From contig CANRHN010000014.1 in NCBI GenBank assembly GCA_947630425.1, positions 1 to 37,057 on the forward strand: 37,057 bases of DNA, given 5' to 3'. Source of the stretch: an uncultured Clostridia bacterium (GTDB lineage Bacteria > Bacillota > Clostridia > Christensenellales > CAG-314). The position numbers were made by a program, and so were the translations under genes. The notes below the pieces were generated by a model. The model saw only the letters and a program-made list of their open reading frames with translations. It did no database searches and was not told the origin of the DNA. Every line of letters starts with the position of its first letter. Position 1 is the stretch's first letter. Positions 8,750 through 16,520 of this stretch are shown piece after piece.

Positions 8750-9274
8750 TTAATATTTTTTTCGCATACGCGCTGATGCCAAAGAAACTTTGTATTTTCT
8801 TGCGATTTGATCAGCATTCATATTTTTCGTTTCCTCGTATGGCATCATTATTTCGCCGCACAAGGCTTTTGCTTGCCACTCGGCACTATACGCAGGTGGT
8901 ATGGTGTTGTTTGCAAAACTTCTTGCCAATATCGGTCGATAACCTAGTCTATACAAAAACACATGACACATTTCGTGCATTATGTGGTTTCTATAACCTC
9001 CTACACTGCGTTCTAACGCGCCTTTATACACTTCGTTTTTTATTTTAATTGTAAAAAAACCACGATCATCCACCTCTGTTAAAGCAGGAACGTTATGTGG
9101 AAGTTTGTCATCATCGACAATATCATAAGTAACATTAGTCATCTTTAAGCAAAATTTATCGAGTAGTTCAATAACGGGAACTGCCTTTTTGGGTGACAAC
9201 CCAAATACTCGATAAAAGATTTTTGCTAAATATCTACTACCTTTTCTTGAAAGCGGTTTTGTAGGATAGTCCAT
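8750..9274 (-). CDS. ImmA/IrrE-family zinc metallopeptidase
   Basis: 174 residues. The motif HIMHEMCHVFLY contains an HExxH active site (HEMCH) followed by the Gly-Tyr bend, and the downstream EWQAKALCGEIMMP supplies the third zinc ligand region typical of the ImmA/IrrE (COG2856) family. ImmA proteins cleave a partner XRE repressor, for example to activate mobile elements after DNA damage. The partner is the adjacent upstream gene, whose stop lies 3 bp before this ATG (SD AAGGAGG overlaps the end of that gene). N-terminal residues 1-90 look like the usual lead-in domain. The gene is AT-rich. Confidence 0.88.
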   Translation of the reverse strand: MDYPTKPLSRKGSRYLAKIFYRVFGLSPKKAVPVIELLDKFCLKMTNVTYDIVDDDKLPHNVPALTEVDDRGFFTIKIKNEVYKGALERSVGGYRNHIMHEMCHVFLYRLGYRPILARSFANNTIPPAYSAEWQAKALCGEIMMPYEETKNMNADQIARKYKVSLASARMRKKY

Positions 9275-9277
9275 AGG

Positions 9278-9643
9278 CTATTTATCCTCCTTTAAATTTA
9301 ACAGTTTCATTATTTCATTTGCGGTTTCTTCATCAAGATTATCAAACGATCTTTCAAGTTGGAAAACGACCTGCCTTTGATAACTCGTTGCATTGTTTAA
9401 CGTAATTCTCACTTGCGTTTTCATTTCTTCAACAGCCTTTTTCAATTCTTCTTGTTCATCATTTGTCAATTCATAATGTTTTATTAATTTTGGCAACCAT
9501 TCTTCGGGAACGTTCCTTTTCCCATTTTCCACCGCAGATATATATGGAATTGTAACACCTAACAATTTAGCCGTATCGCCCATCACTTCATTTTTTTTAA
9601 TTCTTTGTATTTTCATAAATCTACCGAAACTTGTCATACTCAT
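9278..9643 (-). CDS. XRE-family transcriptional regulator, partner of the ImmA-like peptidase
   Basis: 121 residues. Residues 1-60 form a helix-turn-helix: FGRFMKIQRIKKNEVMGDTAKLLGVTIPYISAVENGKRNVP. The C-terminal half is charged and helical, probably for oligomerisation and the cleavage site. The ATG at 9643 has AAAGGAG upstream (a second in-frame ATG lies 6 bp on). A perfect promoter and a 19-bp palindrome lie upstream, pointing to autoregulation. It resembles the ImmR-ImmA switches of ICEBs1-type elements, but no integrase remains near it. Confidence 0.9.
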   Translation of the reverse strand: MSMTSFGRFMKIQRIKKNEVMGDTAKLLGVTIPYISAVENGKRNVPEEWLPKLIKHYELTNDEQEELKKAVEEMKTQVRITLNNATSYQRQVVFQLERSFDNLDEETANEIMKLLNLKEDK

Positions 9644-9749
9644 ACTCTTCTCTCCTTTACTTTATACTCTAATATTTTCGGTTTACGTTGACAAACTATT
9701 TTTTTTTATTTTTTTTTGTTAGGCTAATACCTCCTTACTTTGTGACTCT

Positions 9750-9778
9750 ATTATATATGTTTTTGCAGAGCCTGTCAA
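9750..9778 (-). promoter_or_regulatory. Perfect consensus promoter of the XRE/ImmA pair
   Basis: TTGACA (9778-9773), 17-bp spacer, TATAAT (9755-9750) on the minus strand; the transcript has a leader of about 100 nt. Confidence 0.85.
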
Positions 9779-9782
9779 CTGA

Positions 9783-9801
9783 TTTAACAATATTTGTTAA
9801 A
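9783..9801. promoter_or_regulatory. 19-bp palindromic operator candidate
   Basis: TTTAACAATATTTGTTAAA has perfect 8-bp arms around a 3-bp centre and lies immediately upstream of the -35 box of the XRE gene. It is a likely binding site for that regulator. Confidence 0.6.
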
Positions 9802-9967
9802 CTTTTTTACATGTTTTGTCGTACATGAACTGTAAAAGAACTCATCTGAATAAAACATTTGCAGTGTAATTAATTCAACTCGCTATTTTGTAATGATAAT
9901 CTCAAGACACATTATTATATAGATTATAGATAATGTATAGCTTGTCTGGTCATCATCGTATAACAAT

Positions 9968-9999
9968 CAAAGGACCTGCTCCCTAAGTGGAGCAGATCC
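9968..9999. terminator. Terminator hairpin downstream of ppdK
   Basis: Arms AAAGGACCTGCTCC/GGAGCAGATCCTTT with one mismatch. The better T-tract (TTTATTTTT) is on the plus side, but the position about 75 bp after the ppdK stop suggests it ends ppdK on the minus strand as well. Confidence 0.6.
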
Positions 10000-10016
10000 T
10001 TTATTTTTGATAAATA

Positions 10017-10110
10017 TTCGATATTTCTGCGTGAGGTGTGGCGATTTTCCCACCCCATGTGGCGATTTTGCCTTACTTGCGGGGGTTCTTGATGTTCGCT
10101 TGCGCGGCTG
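10017..10110 (-). repeat. Duplicated ppdK 3' end, copy joined to the gene
   Basis: Partner of 7145-7238. It includes the last 38 bp of the intact ppdK gene and about 56 bp beyond it. The two copies bound roughly 2.8 kb of AT-rich accessory DNA. Confidence 0.8.
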
Positions 10111-12718
10111 CCAAACGTGCAATGGGTACACGGTAGGGCGAGCAGGAAACATAAGTAAGGTTGATGCTGTGCGCAAATTCGATACTGCTGGGATCGCCGC
10201 CGTGTTCCCCGCAAATACCGCATTGCAACTCGGGACGAGTGCTACGGCCAAGCTCTACCGCCATTTTCATCAGCTTGCCCACGCCAACGGTGTCAAGGCG
10301 AGCAAACGGATCGCTTTCGTAAATTTTGCTTTGATAGTAGCTGGGAAGGAATTTGCTTGCGTCGTCACGGCTGAAACCGAACGTCATCTGCGTAAGGTCG
10401 TTTGTACCGAAAGAGAAGAACTCCGCTTCCTTGGCGATTTCGTCGGCAGTCAAAGCCGCGCGAGGTATCTCTATCATCGTGCCCACCTGATACTTGAGGT
10501 TGGTGCTGCTTTCCTTTATAACTTGGTCGGCGGTGGCAACGACGGTCTTTTTGACGTACGCCAATTCCTTCACTTCGCCCACAAGCGGGATCATAATCTC
10601 GGGGACAACGTGCCAATCGGGGTGACGTTTTTGAACGTTCAACGCCGCTTTGATAACCGCGCGGGTCTGCATAACGGCAATTTCGGGGTAGGTTACTGCC
10701 AAACGGCATCCGCGGTGACCCATCATGGGGTTAAACTCGTGCAGACTGTTGCAAATTTGCTTTATCTGAGCAACGGTCTTGTGTTGCGCTTTTGCAAGCT
10801 CTTCAATGTCGCGCTCTTCGGTGGGAACAAACTCGTGAAGAGGAGGATCGAGGAAACGAATGATGACGGGTTGACCCTTAAGAGCTTCCATCAAGCCCTC
10901 AAAGTCTGCCTGTTGCAACGGCTCGATCTTGGCAAGTGCGCGTTCGCGCTCCTCTACCGTTTCGCTGCAAATCATTTCACGGAACTTGTCGATACGTCCT
11001 TCGCCGAAGAACATGTGTTCCGTGCGGCACAGTCCGATACCTTGCGCGCCCAACTCTGCGGCGCGTTGTGCGTCGGCGGGAGTGTCGGCGTTGGTGCGAA
11101 CTTCCAAAGTCTTGTACTTGTCGGCAAGCTTCATTATGCGTCCGAAGTAACCGCTGTTGGGGTCGGCGGGAACGGTTTTGATCTCAATGTCGTAAATCTT
11201 GCCCGTAGAACCGTCAAGAGAAATGGGATCGCCTTCATGGAAGATCTTTCCGCCCAACTCAAATTGCTTGTTGGCTTCGTCCATCTTGATGTCGCCGCAA
11301 CCGGAAACACAGCAAGTGCCCATTCCGCGAGCGACAACCGCAGCGTGAGAGGTTTGTCCTCCGCGAACGGTCAAAATGCCCTGCGCGTACTTCATACCCT
11401 CGATATCTTCGGGGCTGGTTTCCAAGCGAACAAGAATGACCTTTTTCTTTTGTTTGCCGAGCGTCACAGCGTCCTCGGGGGTAAACACTACCGTTCCTGC
11501 GGCAGCTCCGGGGCTGGCGGCAATACCTTTGCCAACAACGTTTCCTTTGTCCGCTGCGGCAAGAGCCTTGACGTCAAAGGTGGGGTGCAGCAGCATGTCC
11601 AGCGACTTGGCGTCAATCTGCATCAAAGCTTCCTGCTCAGAAATCATACCTTCGTCGATCAAATCGCATGCAATTTTGATAGCGGCTGCGGCGGTACGTT
11701 TGCCGTTACGCGTTTGCAGCATAAACAGCTTTCCGCGCTCAATGGTAAACTCCATGTCCTGCATGTCTCTGTAGTGATGTTCCAAAGTGTCGCAAACTTC
11801 GAGGAATTGCTTGTACACGTCGGGCAGCACCTCTGCCATCTGAGAAATGGGCATAGGTGTACGAACGCCGGCAACGACGTCCTCGCCCTGCGCGTTCATG
11901 AGGAATTCGCCCATCAAGCCTTTTTCGCCTGTGGCGGGATTACGCGTAAACGCAACGCCTGTACCGCAATCGTCGCCCATGTTGCCGAATGCCATCATCT
12001 GAACGTTGACTGCCGTTCCCCAGCTGTAAGGAATGTCGTGGTCCATACGGTAAATGTTCGCACGGGGGTTGTCCCAACTGCGGAACACCGCTTCCACTGC
12101 CGCAAACAACTGTTCTTTGGCGTCCTGCGGGAAGGGTTTGCCGATTTTGGCTTGGTACTCGGCTTTGAACTGTTCTGCAAGCTCTTTGAGGTCGTCCGCG
12201 GTCATTTCCACGTCGTAGGTGATGCCGCGCTTTTCCTTCATCTTGGTGATGAGTTCTTCAAAGTACTTTTTGCCCACTTCCATTACGACGTCGGAGAACA
12301 TCTGAATGAAACGTCTGTAGCAGTCCCAAGCCCAACGGGGATTGCCGCTCTGCTTTGCAAGAACTTCCACCACCTCGTCGTTCAAACCGAGGTTCAAAAT
12401 GGTGTCCATCATGCCGGGCATAGACGCACGCGCGCCGGAACGAACGGATACGAGAAGAGGATTGTGCAAATCTCCGAACTTTTTGCCGGTGATTTTTTCC
12501 AACTTGGCGATGTAAACAAGAATTTCCTTCTTGATGTCGTCGTTGATGTGTCTGCCATCTTCGTAGTACTGCGTGCAAGCCTCGGTGGAAATGGTAAAGC
12601 CTTGAGGTACGGGTAAACCGATGTTTGTCATTTCCGCAAGATTTGCGCCCTTGCCGCCAAGAATCTCACGCATGTTTGCGTTGCCTTCGCTAAACAAATA
12701 GATAAATTTTTTTGCCAC
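10073..12718 (-). CDS. ppdK: Pyruvate, phosphate dikinase
   Basis: Interconverts pyruvate + ATP + phosphate and PEP + AMP + pyrophosphate; in anaerobes it works in glycolysis or gluconeogenesis. At 881 residues it has full family length. Seen: the ATP-grasp N-terminus (GGKGANLAEM, then RSGARASMPGMMDTILNLG), the phosphohistidine domain with GGQTSHAAVVARGMGTC (His near residue 458) and the C-terminal PEP/pyruvate TIM barrel ending in CGICGEHGGDP (catalytic Cys near 836). The GTG start has GGAGG 9 nt upstream. A promoter, TTGTGT-17-TAAAAT, lies at 12776-12804. The last codons are part of a repeat shared with the far side of the island to the left. Confidence 0.98.
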   Translation of the reverse strand: MAKKFIYLFSEGNANMREILGGKGANLAEMTNIGLPVPQGFTISTEACTQYYEDGRHINDDIKKEILVYIAKLEKITGKKFGDLHNPLLVSVRSGARASMPGMMDTILNLGLNDEVVEVLAKQSGNPRWAWDCYRRFIQMFSDVVMEVGKKYFEELITKMKEKRGITYDVEMTADDLKELAEQFKAEYQAKIGKPFPQDAKEQLFAAVEAVFRSWDNPRANIYRMDHDIPYSWGTAVNVQMMAFGNMGDDCGTGVAFTRNPATGEKGLMGEFLMNAQGEDVVAGVRTPMPISQMAEVLPDVYKQFLEVCDTLEHHYRDMQDMEFTIERGKLFMLQTRNGKRTAAAAIKIACDLIDEGMISEQEALMQIDAKSLDMLLHPTFDVKALAAADKGNVVGKGIAASPGAAAGTVVFTPEDAVTLGKQKKKVILVRLETSPEDIEGMKYAQGILTVRGGQTSHAAVVARGMGTCCVSGCGDIKMDEANKQFELGGKIFHEGDPISLDGSTGKIYDIEIKTVPADPNSGYFGRIMKLADKYKTLEVRTNADTPADAQRAAELGAQGIGLCRTEHMFFGEGRIDKFREMICSETVEERERALAKIEPLQQADFEGLMEALKGQPVIIRFLDPPLHEFVPTEERDIEELAKAQHKTVAQIKQICNSLHEFNPMMGHRGCRLAVTYPEIAVMQTRAVIKAALNVQKRHPDWHVVPEIMIPLVGEVKELAYVKKTVVATADQVIKESSTNLKYQVGTMIEIPRAALTADEIAKEAEFFSFGTNDLTQMTFGFSRDDASKFLPSYYQSKIYESDPFARLDTVGVGKLMKMAVELGRSTRPELQCGICGEHGGDPSSIEFAHSINLTYVSCSPYRVPIARLAAAQANIKNPRK

Positions 12719-12775
12719 TTTTTTGTTCCTCCAAAAATAATTTGCGCATTGTGAGCTTTTAGCCCATACGCATTT

Positions 12776-12804
12776 ATTTTACAATATTTTGTCAAAATAC
12801 ACAA
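12776..12804 (-). promoter_or_regulatory. Promoter of ppdK
   Basis: TTGTGT (12804-12799), 17 bp, TAAAAT (12781-12776), about 60 bp before the GTG start. Confidence 0.6.
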
Positions 12805-12887
12805 GCACTTTTTTACATAAATTGTATAGTTTCGCCGTCCTTTTCAAAAGGATTTTATGCTTTTTTTGCCCTATTGAAAATTTATGG

Positions 12888-12916
12888 TTGCTTATTTCAC
12901 TTTTATATGGTATAGT
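12888..12916 (+). promoter_or_regulatory. Promoter of the first large surface protein gene
   Basis: TTGCTT (12888-12893), 17 bp, TATAGT (12911-12916), about 38 bp upstream of the ATG. Confidence 0.6.
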
Positions 12917-12954
12917 TTGAATATAAAACTATAATAACATAAGGAACTCTACAA

Positions 12955-15900
12955 ATGACTTCTGTGTGCAAAAAATCCATCTTGATAGCCGTAAGCATTC
13001 TGCTTGTCGCGGCGTTAAGCTTGCCCTGTCTTTTTGCCGAGGCAGACGTGACGACGGATTTTTCGCGCAGAGGCTACACCACTCAGACCATAGACGGGGT
13101 TGCCTTTTTGACGGACTGTTTGGGGCTGAAATTGCAGGATGGGGAGCAAAAATATCTCGAAAATCACTCGCAATTTCAAGTTCGTTACAGCAGCACGGTA
13201 CCGAGCAGTTACATTGACGTGCAACAAAACGGCGACACATTGGACGTGCATGCCGACGCTTACACCTACACCGCAAACAACGAACAACGCGTCACGTGGT
13301 CGCCCGTCAACGTCAACGGAGCGTCTTTTGAAAAGGGCAACGCCGCTTTACAGGCGGGAACGGAAGATTTTGTTACCGTGGAGTACGTCGCGACATTGAA
13401 CGTAGAATGCGACCTCGTAAACACGCTTGTCAACAGCTACTACTTTGCCGCCAAAGAGGTTGCCGATTACGAAAGCTATCTTGCGGCGTTGGAACAGTAC
13501 AACAACGTACTTTTGCCTCAATACGAGCGGTATTTGGAAGAGCTGCTTGAGTGGGAATTGAAAAACCGACCTTATCAGGAATATTTGCAGGAATACGCTC
13601 GTTATCTCGAGGAGCTGTACGCATACGAAAATTACGACCCGCAAAAAGCCGAATTGCAATATCAAGAGGCTATGCAGCGTTACATACAGTATCAAGCCGA
13701 TTTGGAAAGCTACAACGAACAGTACCGACAGTATCTTGACAGCCTGACTACGCCGGAAATGCAAAAGCTGTACCGACAGCTTACAACCTTGAGGTACATC
13801 TATGCAGAGTGCAACGAGCGTTCGCTTCGCAGTGCTATAATGGGCAACACGGTAACGCAGGTGTTGGCAAACAGCAAGGATCTGAAGCTGTACCTCAGCC
13901 TGAAGGGTAAAGACGGCAAGGCGATAGAACATGCCGACACCGCTACGCGCAACCTGCGCGATTTGATAAAAAATTACGAAAATTGCACAACGGACGAGGC
14001 AAGATACGCGTTTTATATCACGTGTTACGACAAACTGCGGCTCAATTTTACCAATTTGCTGCGCTGTTTGGACTACTTTTACCGCGACGGTTACATCAGA
14101 GACAACATACAGTCCAACGGTAAGGACATGCAGTACCGCATTTTGCTTGCGCAATTGTTTGAAATCGTCAACGCGCTCAACAACGGCAAGGTGTCCGATT
14201 ACGAAAGGTTCTACAACGGCGATTCTTCCGGACAGTACTTCGACGACGGCTACCGCATAGGCGGAAAAACGCCCGAAAGCATACTCGGGGATTGTCTGCT
14301 GACGGACACCGAGGACGCGCTTCCGTTGGAAAACGGCGTGCCGCAAATGCCGCGCGAGCCGGAAAAGCCGCAAGAAGTGGAAAGACCCCAAGAACCTCAA
14401 CAACCGCAAATGCCCCTTCCGCCCGAGGAAGTCGACTCCCCCGGAGACCCGCCGGAAGTTTTGGCGCAACCGCAAATGCCCGAGGAAGCGTTCCAACCGA
14501 ACCTTTCCGAAGAGGAGCAAAAAACGCTGCTTGCCGTTTGGAACAAAGGGCTTGTCAAGCGCGAAGAGCTGACTGCGGACTGCCCCGTTACCGTGCATAC
14601 GCAGGTAAAAAAATACTTTCGCAATCACGAAAGCATAACGGTGTTTTTCCACGTTACGGAGAACTCCGATCCCTACCCCGTGGAGGGCGAAAGGGGCGAA
14701 TACGTCGAATATCCGAGCGACTTGGAGCTTCCGCAAAAAACGCGCAGAGGCTACACCTGCACTTTTGACGGCTGGACGTACAGCGACGGAACGGATGTGG
14801 ATTGGAACAATCCGCGAGAGGGAAACGAGCTGCACCTCTACCCCAAATTTGTGGAAACGCCCAACCTCTACGACGTTATATTCGTTGTGGACGGGGTTGA
14901 ATACCGCCAAAAAGCCGCATACGACTCGATACCGCAGTTCGAGGGCACTCTTGCCAAGTCGGACGACGCGGACGGAAGAAAATACCGATTTTTACATTGG
15001 GACAGACCCCTCGAAAAAATGACGGAGGAAACCGTTACCTACACCGCCGTATTCGAATCGAGCGTGCTTGTCACTTGGAAAGTGGACGAAACGAACGTCG
15101 TTACCTCTGTTTGGAAGGGGGAAATGCCCGTTTACCCATACGGAACGCCCGCAAAAGAACCGGACAAATTTTACGCATACACCTTTAAGAATTGGGACAA
15201 AACCCCGTCGGAAGCCGTTGCGGATGTCGTATACACCGCCAACTTCGGCAAAAAGCCCATTCTCGTCACCGCGGACGGAATGCTTGCAACCGTTGTTCGC
15301 GAGGAGGACTGCTATGTTGCCAACGTCACGGACGGCTCTCAAAACACGCTGGACTTGACAACGTTGTTGCAAATTGCGCAGGCAAAATCGCAAGGAGTAA
15401 AAATCAACTACCAAAACGGTTCTGTTTTGCTCTCCTTTGACTACTCCGACATACACAGCATGCTGCAATCAAACATCGTCTACTGCTCGTTTGAACATTC
15501 GCAAAGCGGCCGCAAAGAGTACATTTACACCCTCAAATTGCTTTGTTCCGACCAATCGCCTGCGGTTTGCGAATTTTCCGTGCTTGTAACCGTTTCGGGC
15601 AGCTTTAACGTTACCAATTCGTTGTTGTACCGTAAGGACAACACAACTCCCGAAAGAATGAGCGTAACGGACAGCTCCGCAAGCTTTTCCATACACCCCA
15701 ACGAAGAGTACCGCGTGCTTACCAGATACAATGTGTCCGTGGCGGGTCAAAGCGCGAATTTCCTTTTTGCAAGCGCAACCGCCAACTTGGTGCGAGGCAG
15801 CCTTGTAAATTTGACGGTGGGAAAAGTACCCGTCGGACAAAAACTCGAACGCGTCTACGCGCTGGACGCGGAAGGCAACGAAATTACCATAGAAAACAAC

Positions 15901-16329
15901 AGCTTTGTCATGCCGGAAAGCAACGTGACGTTGTTTACCGTGCTGTCCTACATCGACTACACCGTCACCTTCAAAAGCGAAGGGAAAACTATAAGCACGC
16001 GCGTTTACCACTACGGAGACAAGGTGGAAATTCCGTCCAACCCCGTAAAAGCGCCCGACGGCAAGTACTCCTACATTTTTGACAGGTGGGACAACGACGT
16101 TGTTGCTGTGGTTGGCGACGCGGAATACAACGCCGTGTACATTTCCACCCCATTGGAAGAAAGTAACGGCAAATTCTCTTCTAAAATGAAGTGGATCATC
16201 GCAGCCGCAACCGTTTCCGCCGCGGTAATCGTCGCTCTTTCCGTTGCGCTGCCCATTGTGATTGTGCGTAAAAAACGTCGCAAAAACGTCGCTTCGCAGC
16301 AGGAAACAGGCACGGACGAAGCCTCTTGA
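12955..16329 (+). CDS. Large membrane-anchored surface protein with InlB-type repeats
   Basis: 1124 residues. Signal peptide at residues 4-28 (KKSILIAVSILLVAALSLPCLFA). After a unique N-domain comes a Tyr/Glu-rich coiled-coil stretch (about 180-265, e.g. YERYLEELLEWEL), a Pro/Glu hinge (about 460-515, PREPEKPQEVERPQEP), then several Listeria-Bacteroides/InlB beta-repeat units (about 560-770 and again 995-1065; signatures FDGWTY, FLHWDRP, FKNWDK, FDRWDN followed by YTAVF/YTANF). A C-terminal transmembrane helix (about 1077-1105) ends in KKRRKN, so most of the chain is extracellular and it is anchored without an LPXTG motif. AAGGA precedes the ATG at 12955. Probable role: adhesion or cell-surface interaction; ligand unknown. 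Confidence 0.85.
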   Translation: MTSVCKKSILIAVSILLVAALSLPCLFAEADVTTDFSRRGYTTQTIDGVAFLTDCLGLKLQDGEQKYLENHSQFQVRYSSTVPSSYIDVQQNGDTLDVHADAYTYTANNEQRVTWSPVNVNGASFEKGNAALQAGTEDFVTVEYVATLNVECDLVNTLVNSYYFAAKEVADYESYLAALEQYNNVLLPQYERYLEELLEWELKNRPYQEYLQEYARYLEELYAYENYDPQKAELQYQEAMQRYIQYQADLESYNEQYRQYLDSLTTPEMQKLYRQLTTLRYIYAECNERSLRSAIMGNTVTQVLANSKDLKLYLSLKGKDGKAIEHADTATRNLRDLIKNYENCTTDEARYAFYITCYDKLRLNFTNLLRCLDYFYRDGYIRDNIQSNGKDMQYRILLAQLFEIVNALNNGKVSDYERFYNGDSSGQYFDDGYRIGGKTPESILGDCLLTDTEDALPLENGVPQMPREPEKPQEVERPQEPQQPQMPLPPEEVDSPGDPPEVLAQPQMPEEAFQPNLSEEEQKTLLAVWNKGLVKREELTADCPVTVHTQVKKYFRNHESITVFFHVTENSDPYPVEGERGEYVEYPSDLELPQKTRRGYTCTFDGWTYSDGTDVDWNNPREGNELHLYPKFVETPNLYDVIFVVDGVEYRQKAAYDSIPQFEGTLAKSDDADGRKYRFLHWDRPLEKMTEETVTYTAVFESSVLVTWKVDETNVVTSVWKGEMPVYPYGTPAKEPDKFYAYTFKNWDKTPSEAVADVVYTANFGKKPILVTADGMLATVVREEDCYVANVTDGSQNTLDLTTLLQIAQAKSQGVKINYQNGSVLLSFDYSDIHSMLQSNIVYCSFEHSQSGRKEYIYTLKLLCSDQSPAVCEFSVLVTVSGSFNVTNSLLYRKDNTTPERMSVTDSSASFSIHPNEEYRVLTRYNVSVAGQSANFLFASATANLVRGSLVNLTVGKVPVGQKLERVYALDAEGNEITIENNSFVMPESNVTLFTVLSYIDYTVTFKSEGKTISTRVYHYGDKVEIPSNPVKAPDGKYSYIFDRWDNDVVAVVGDAEYNAVYISTPLEESNGKFSSKMKWIIAAATVSAAVIVALSVALPIVIVRKKRRKNVASQQETGTDEAS

Positions 16330-16375
16330 GGTCCGTTTTCGCATACTCATAACGATTTGTAAAAAAAATTATGGA

Positions 16376-16411
16376 AAAAAACGCTTTTTTTTGAGCGTTT
16401 TTTTATTTTTC
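16376..16411 (+). terminator. Terminator after the first surface protein gene
   Basis: AAAAACGC and GAGCGTTTTT arms enclose a T-loop and are followed by TTTATTTTT. It separates the two surface protein transcription units. Confidence 0.75.
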
Positions 16412-16413
16412 TC

Positions 16414-16442
16414 TTGACAATGTACAAAGGGTAGAATAAAAT
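16414..16442 (+). promoter_or_regulatory. Strong promoter of the second surface protein gene
   Basis: TTGACA (16414-16419), 17 bp, TAAAAT (16437-16442). It directly follows the terminator and gives a leader of about 70 nt with AAAGGAG 9 nt before the ATG. Confidence 0.85.
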
Positions 16443-16520
16443 AGATACGGGTATTTTATATATATGCGCACGCGTATTATATACTATCTGCAACTATAAA
16501 TCTAACAAAGGAGTATTTAT

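Larger units (their letters stand above)
9644..10072. other. Intergenic control region and island right end
   Basis: Contains the promoter and palindrome of the XRE gene (9750-9801), about 160 bp of AT-rich sequence in which I see no gene, a hairpin at 9968-9999 and the start of the ppdK-end repeat. An SD-like AAGGAGG at about 9730 is not followed by a usable start codon. Confidence 0.5.

Noticed and set aside
8689..9048. 119-codon plus-strand frame downstream of the antisense promoter
   Set aside because: No SD, composition is that of the metallopeptidase read backwards, many Cys/Phe/Leu typical of AT-rich antisense.
10007..12616. 869-codon open frame on the plus strand opposite ppdK
   Set aside because: Complete mirror of a well-conserved enzyme gene; starts within the terminator/repeat region and lacks an SD or promoter.
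13348..14910. 520-codon frame antisense to the first surface protein
   Set aside because: No start signals; the plus-strand frame has signal peptide, domains and anchor, so this is its shadow. Same for 18201-19547 and 15469-16350.
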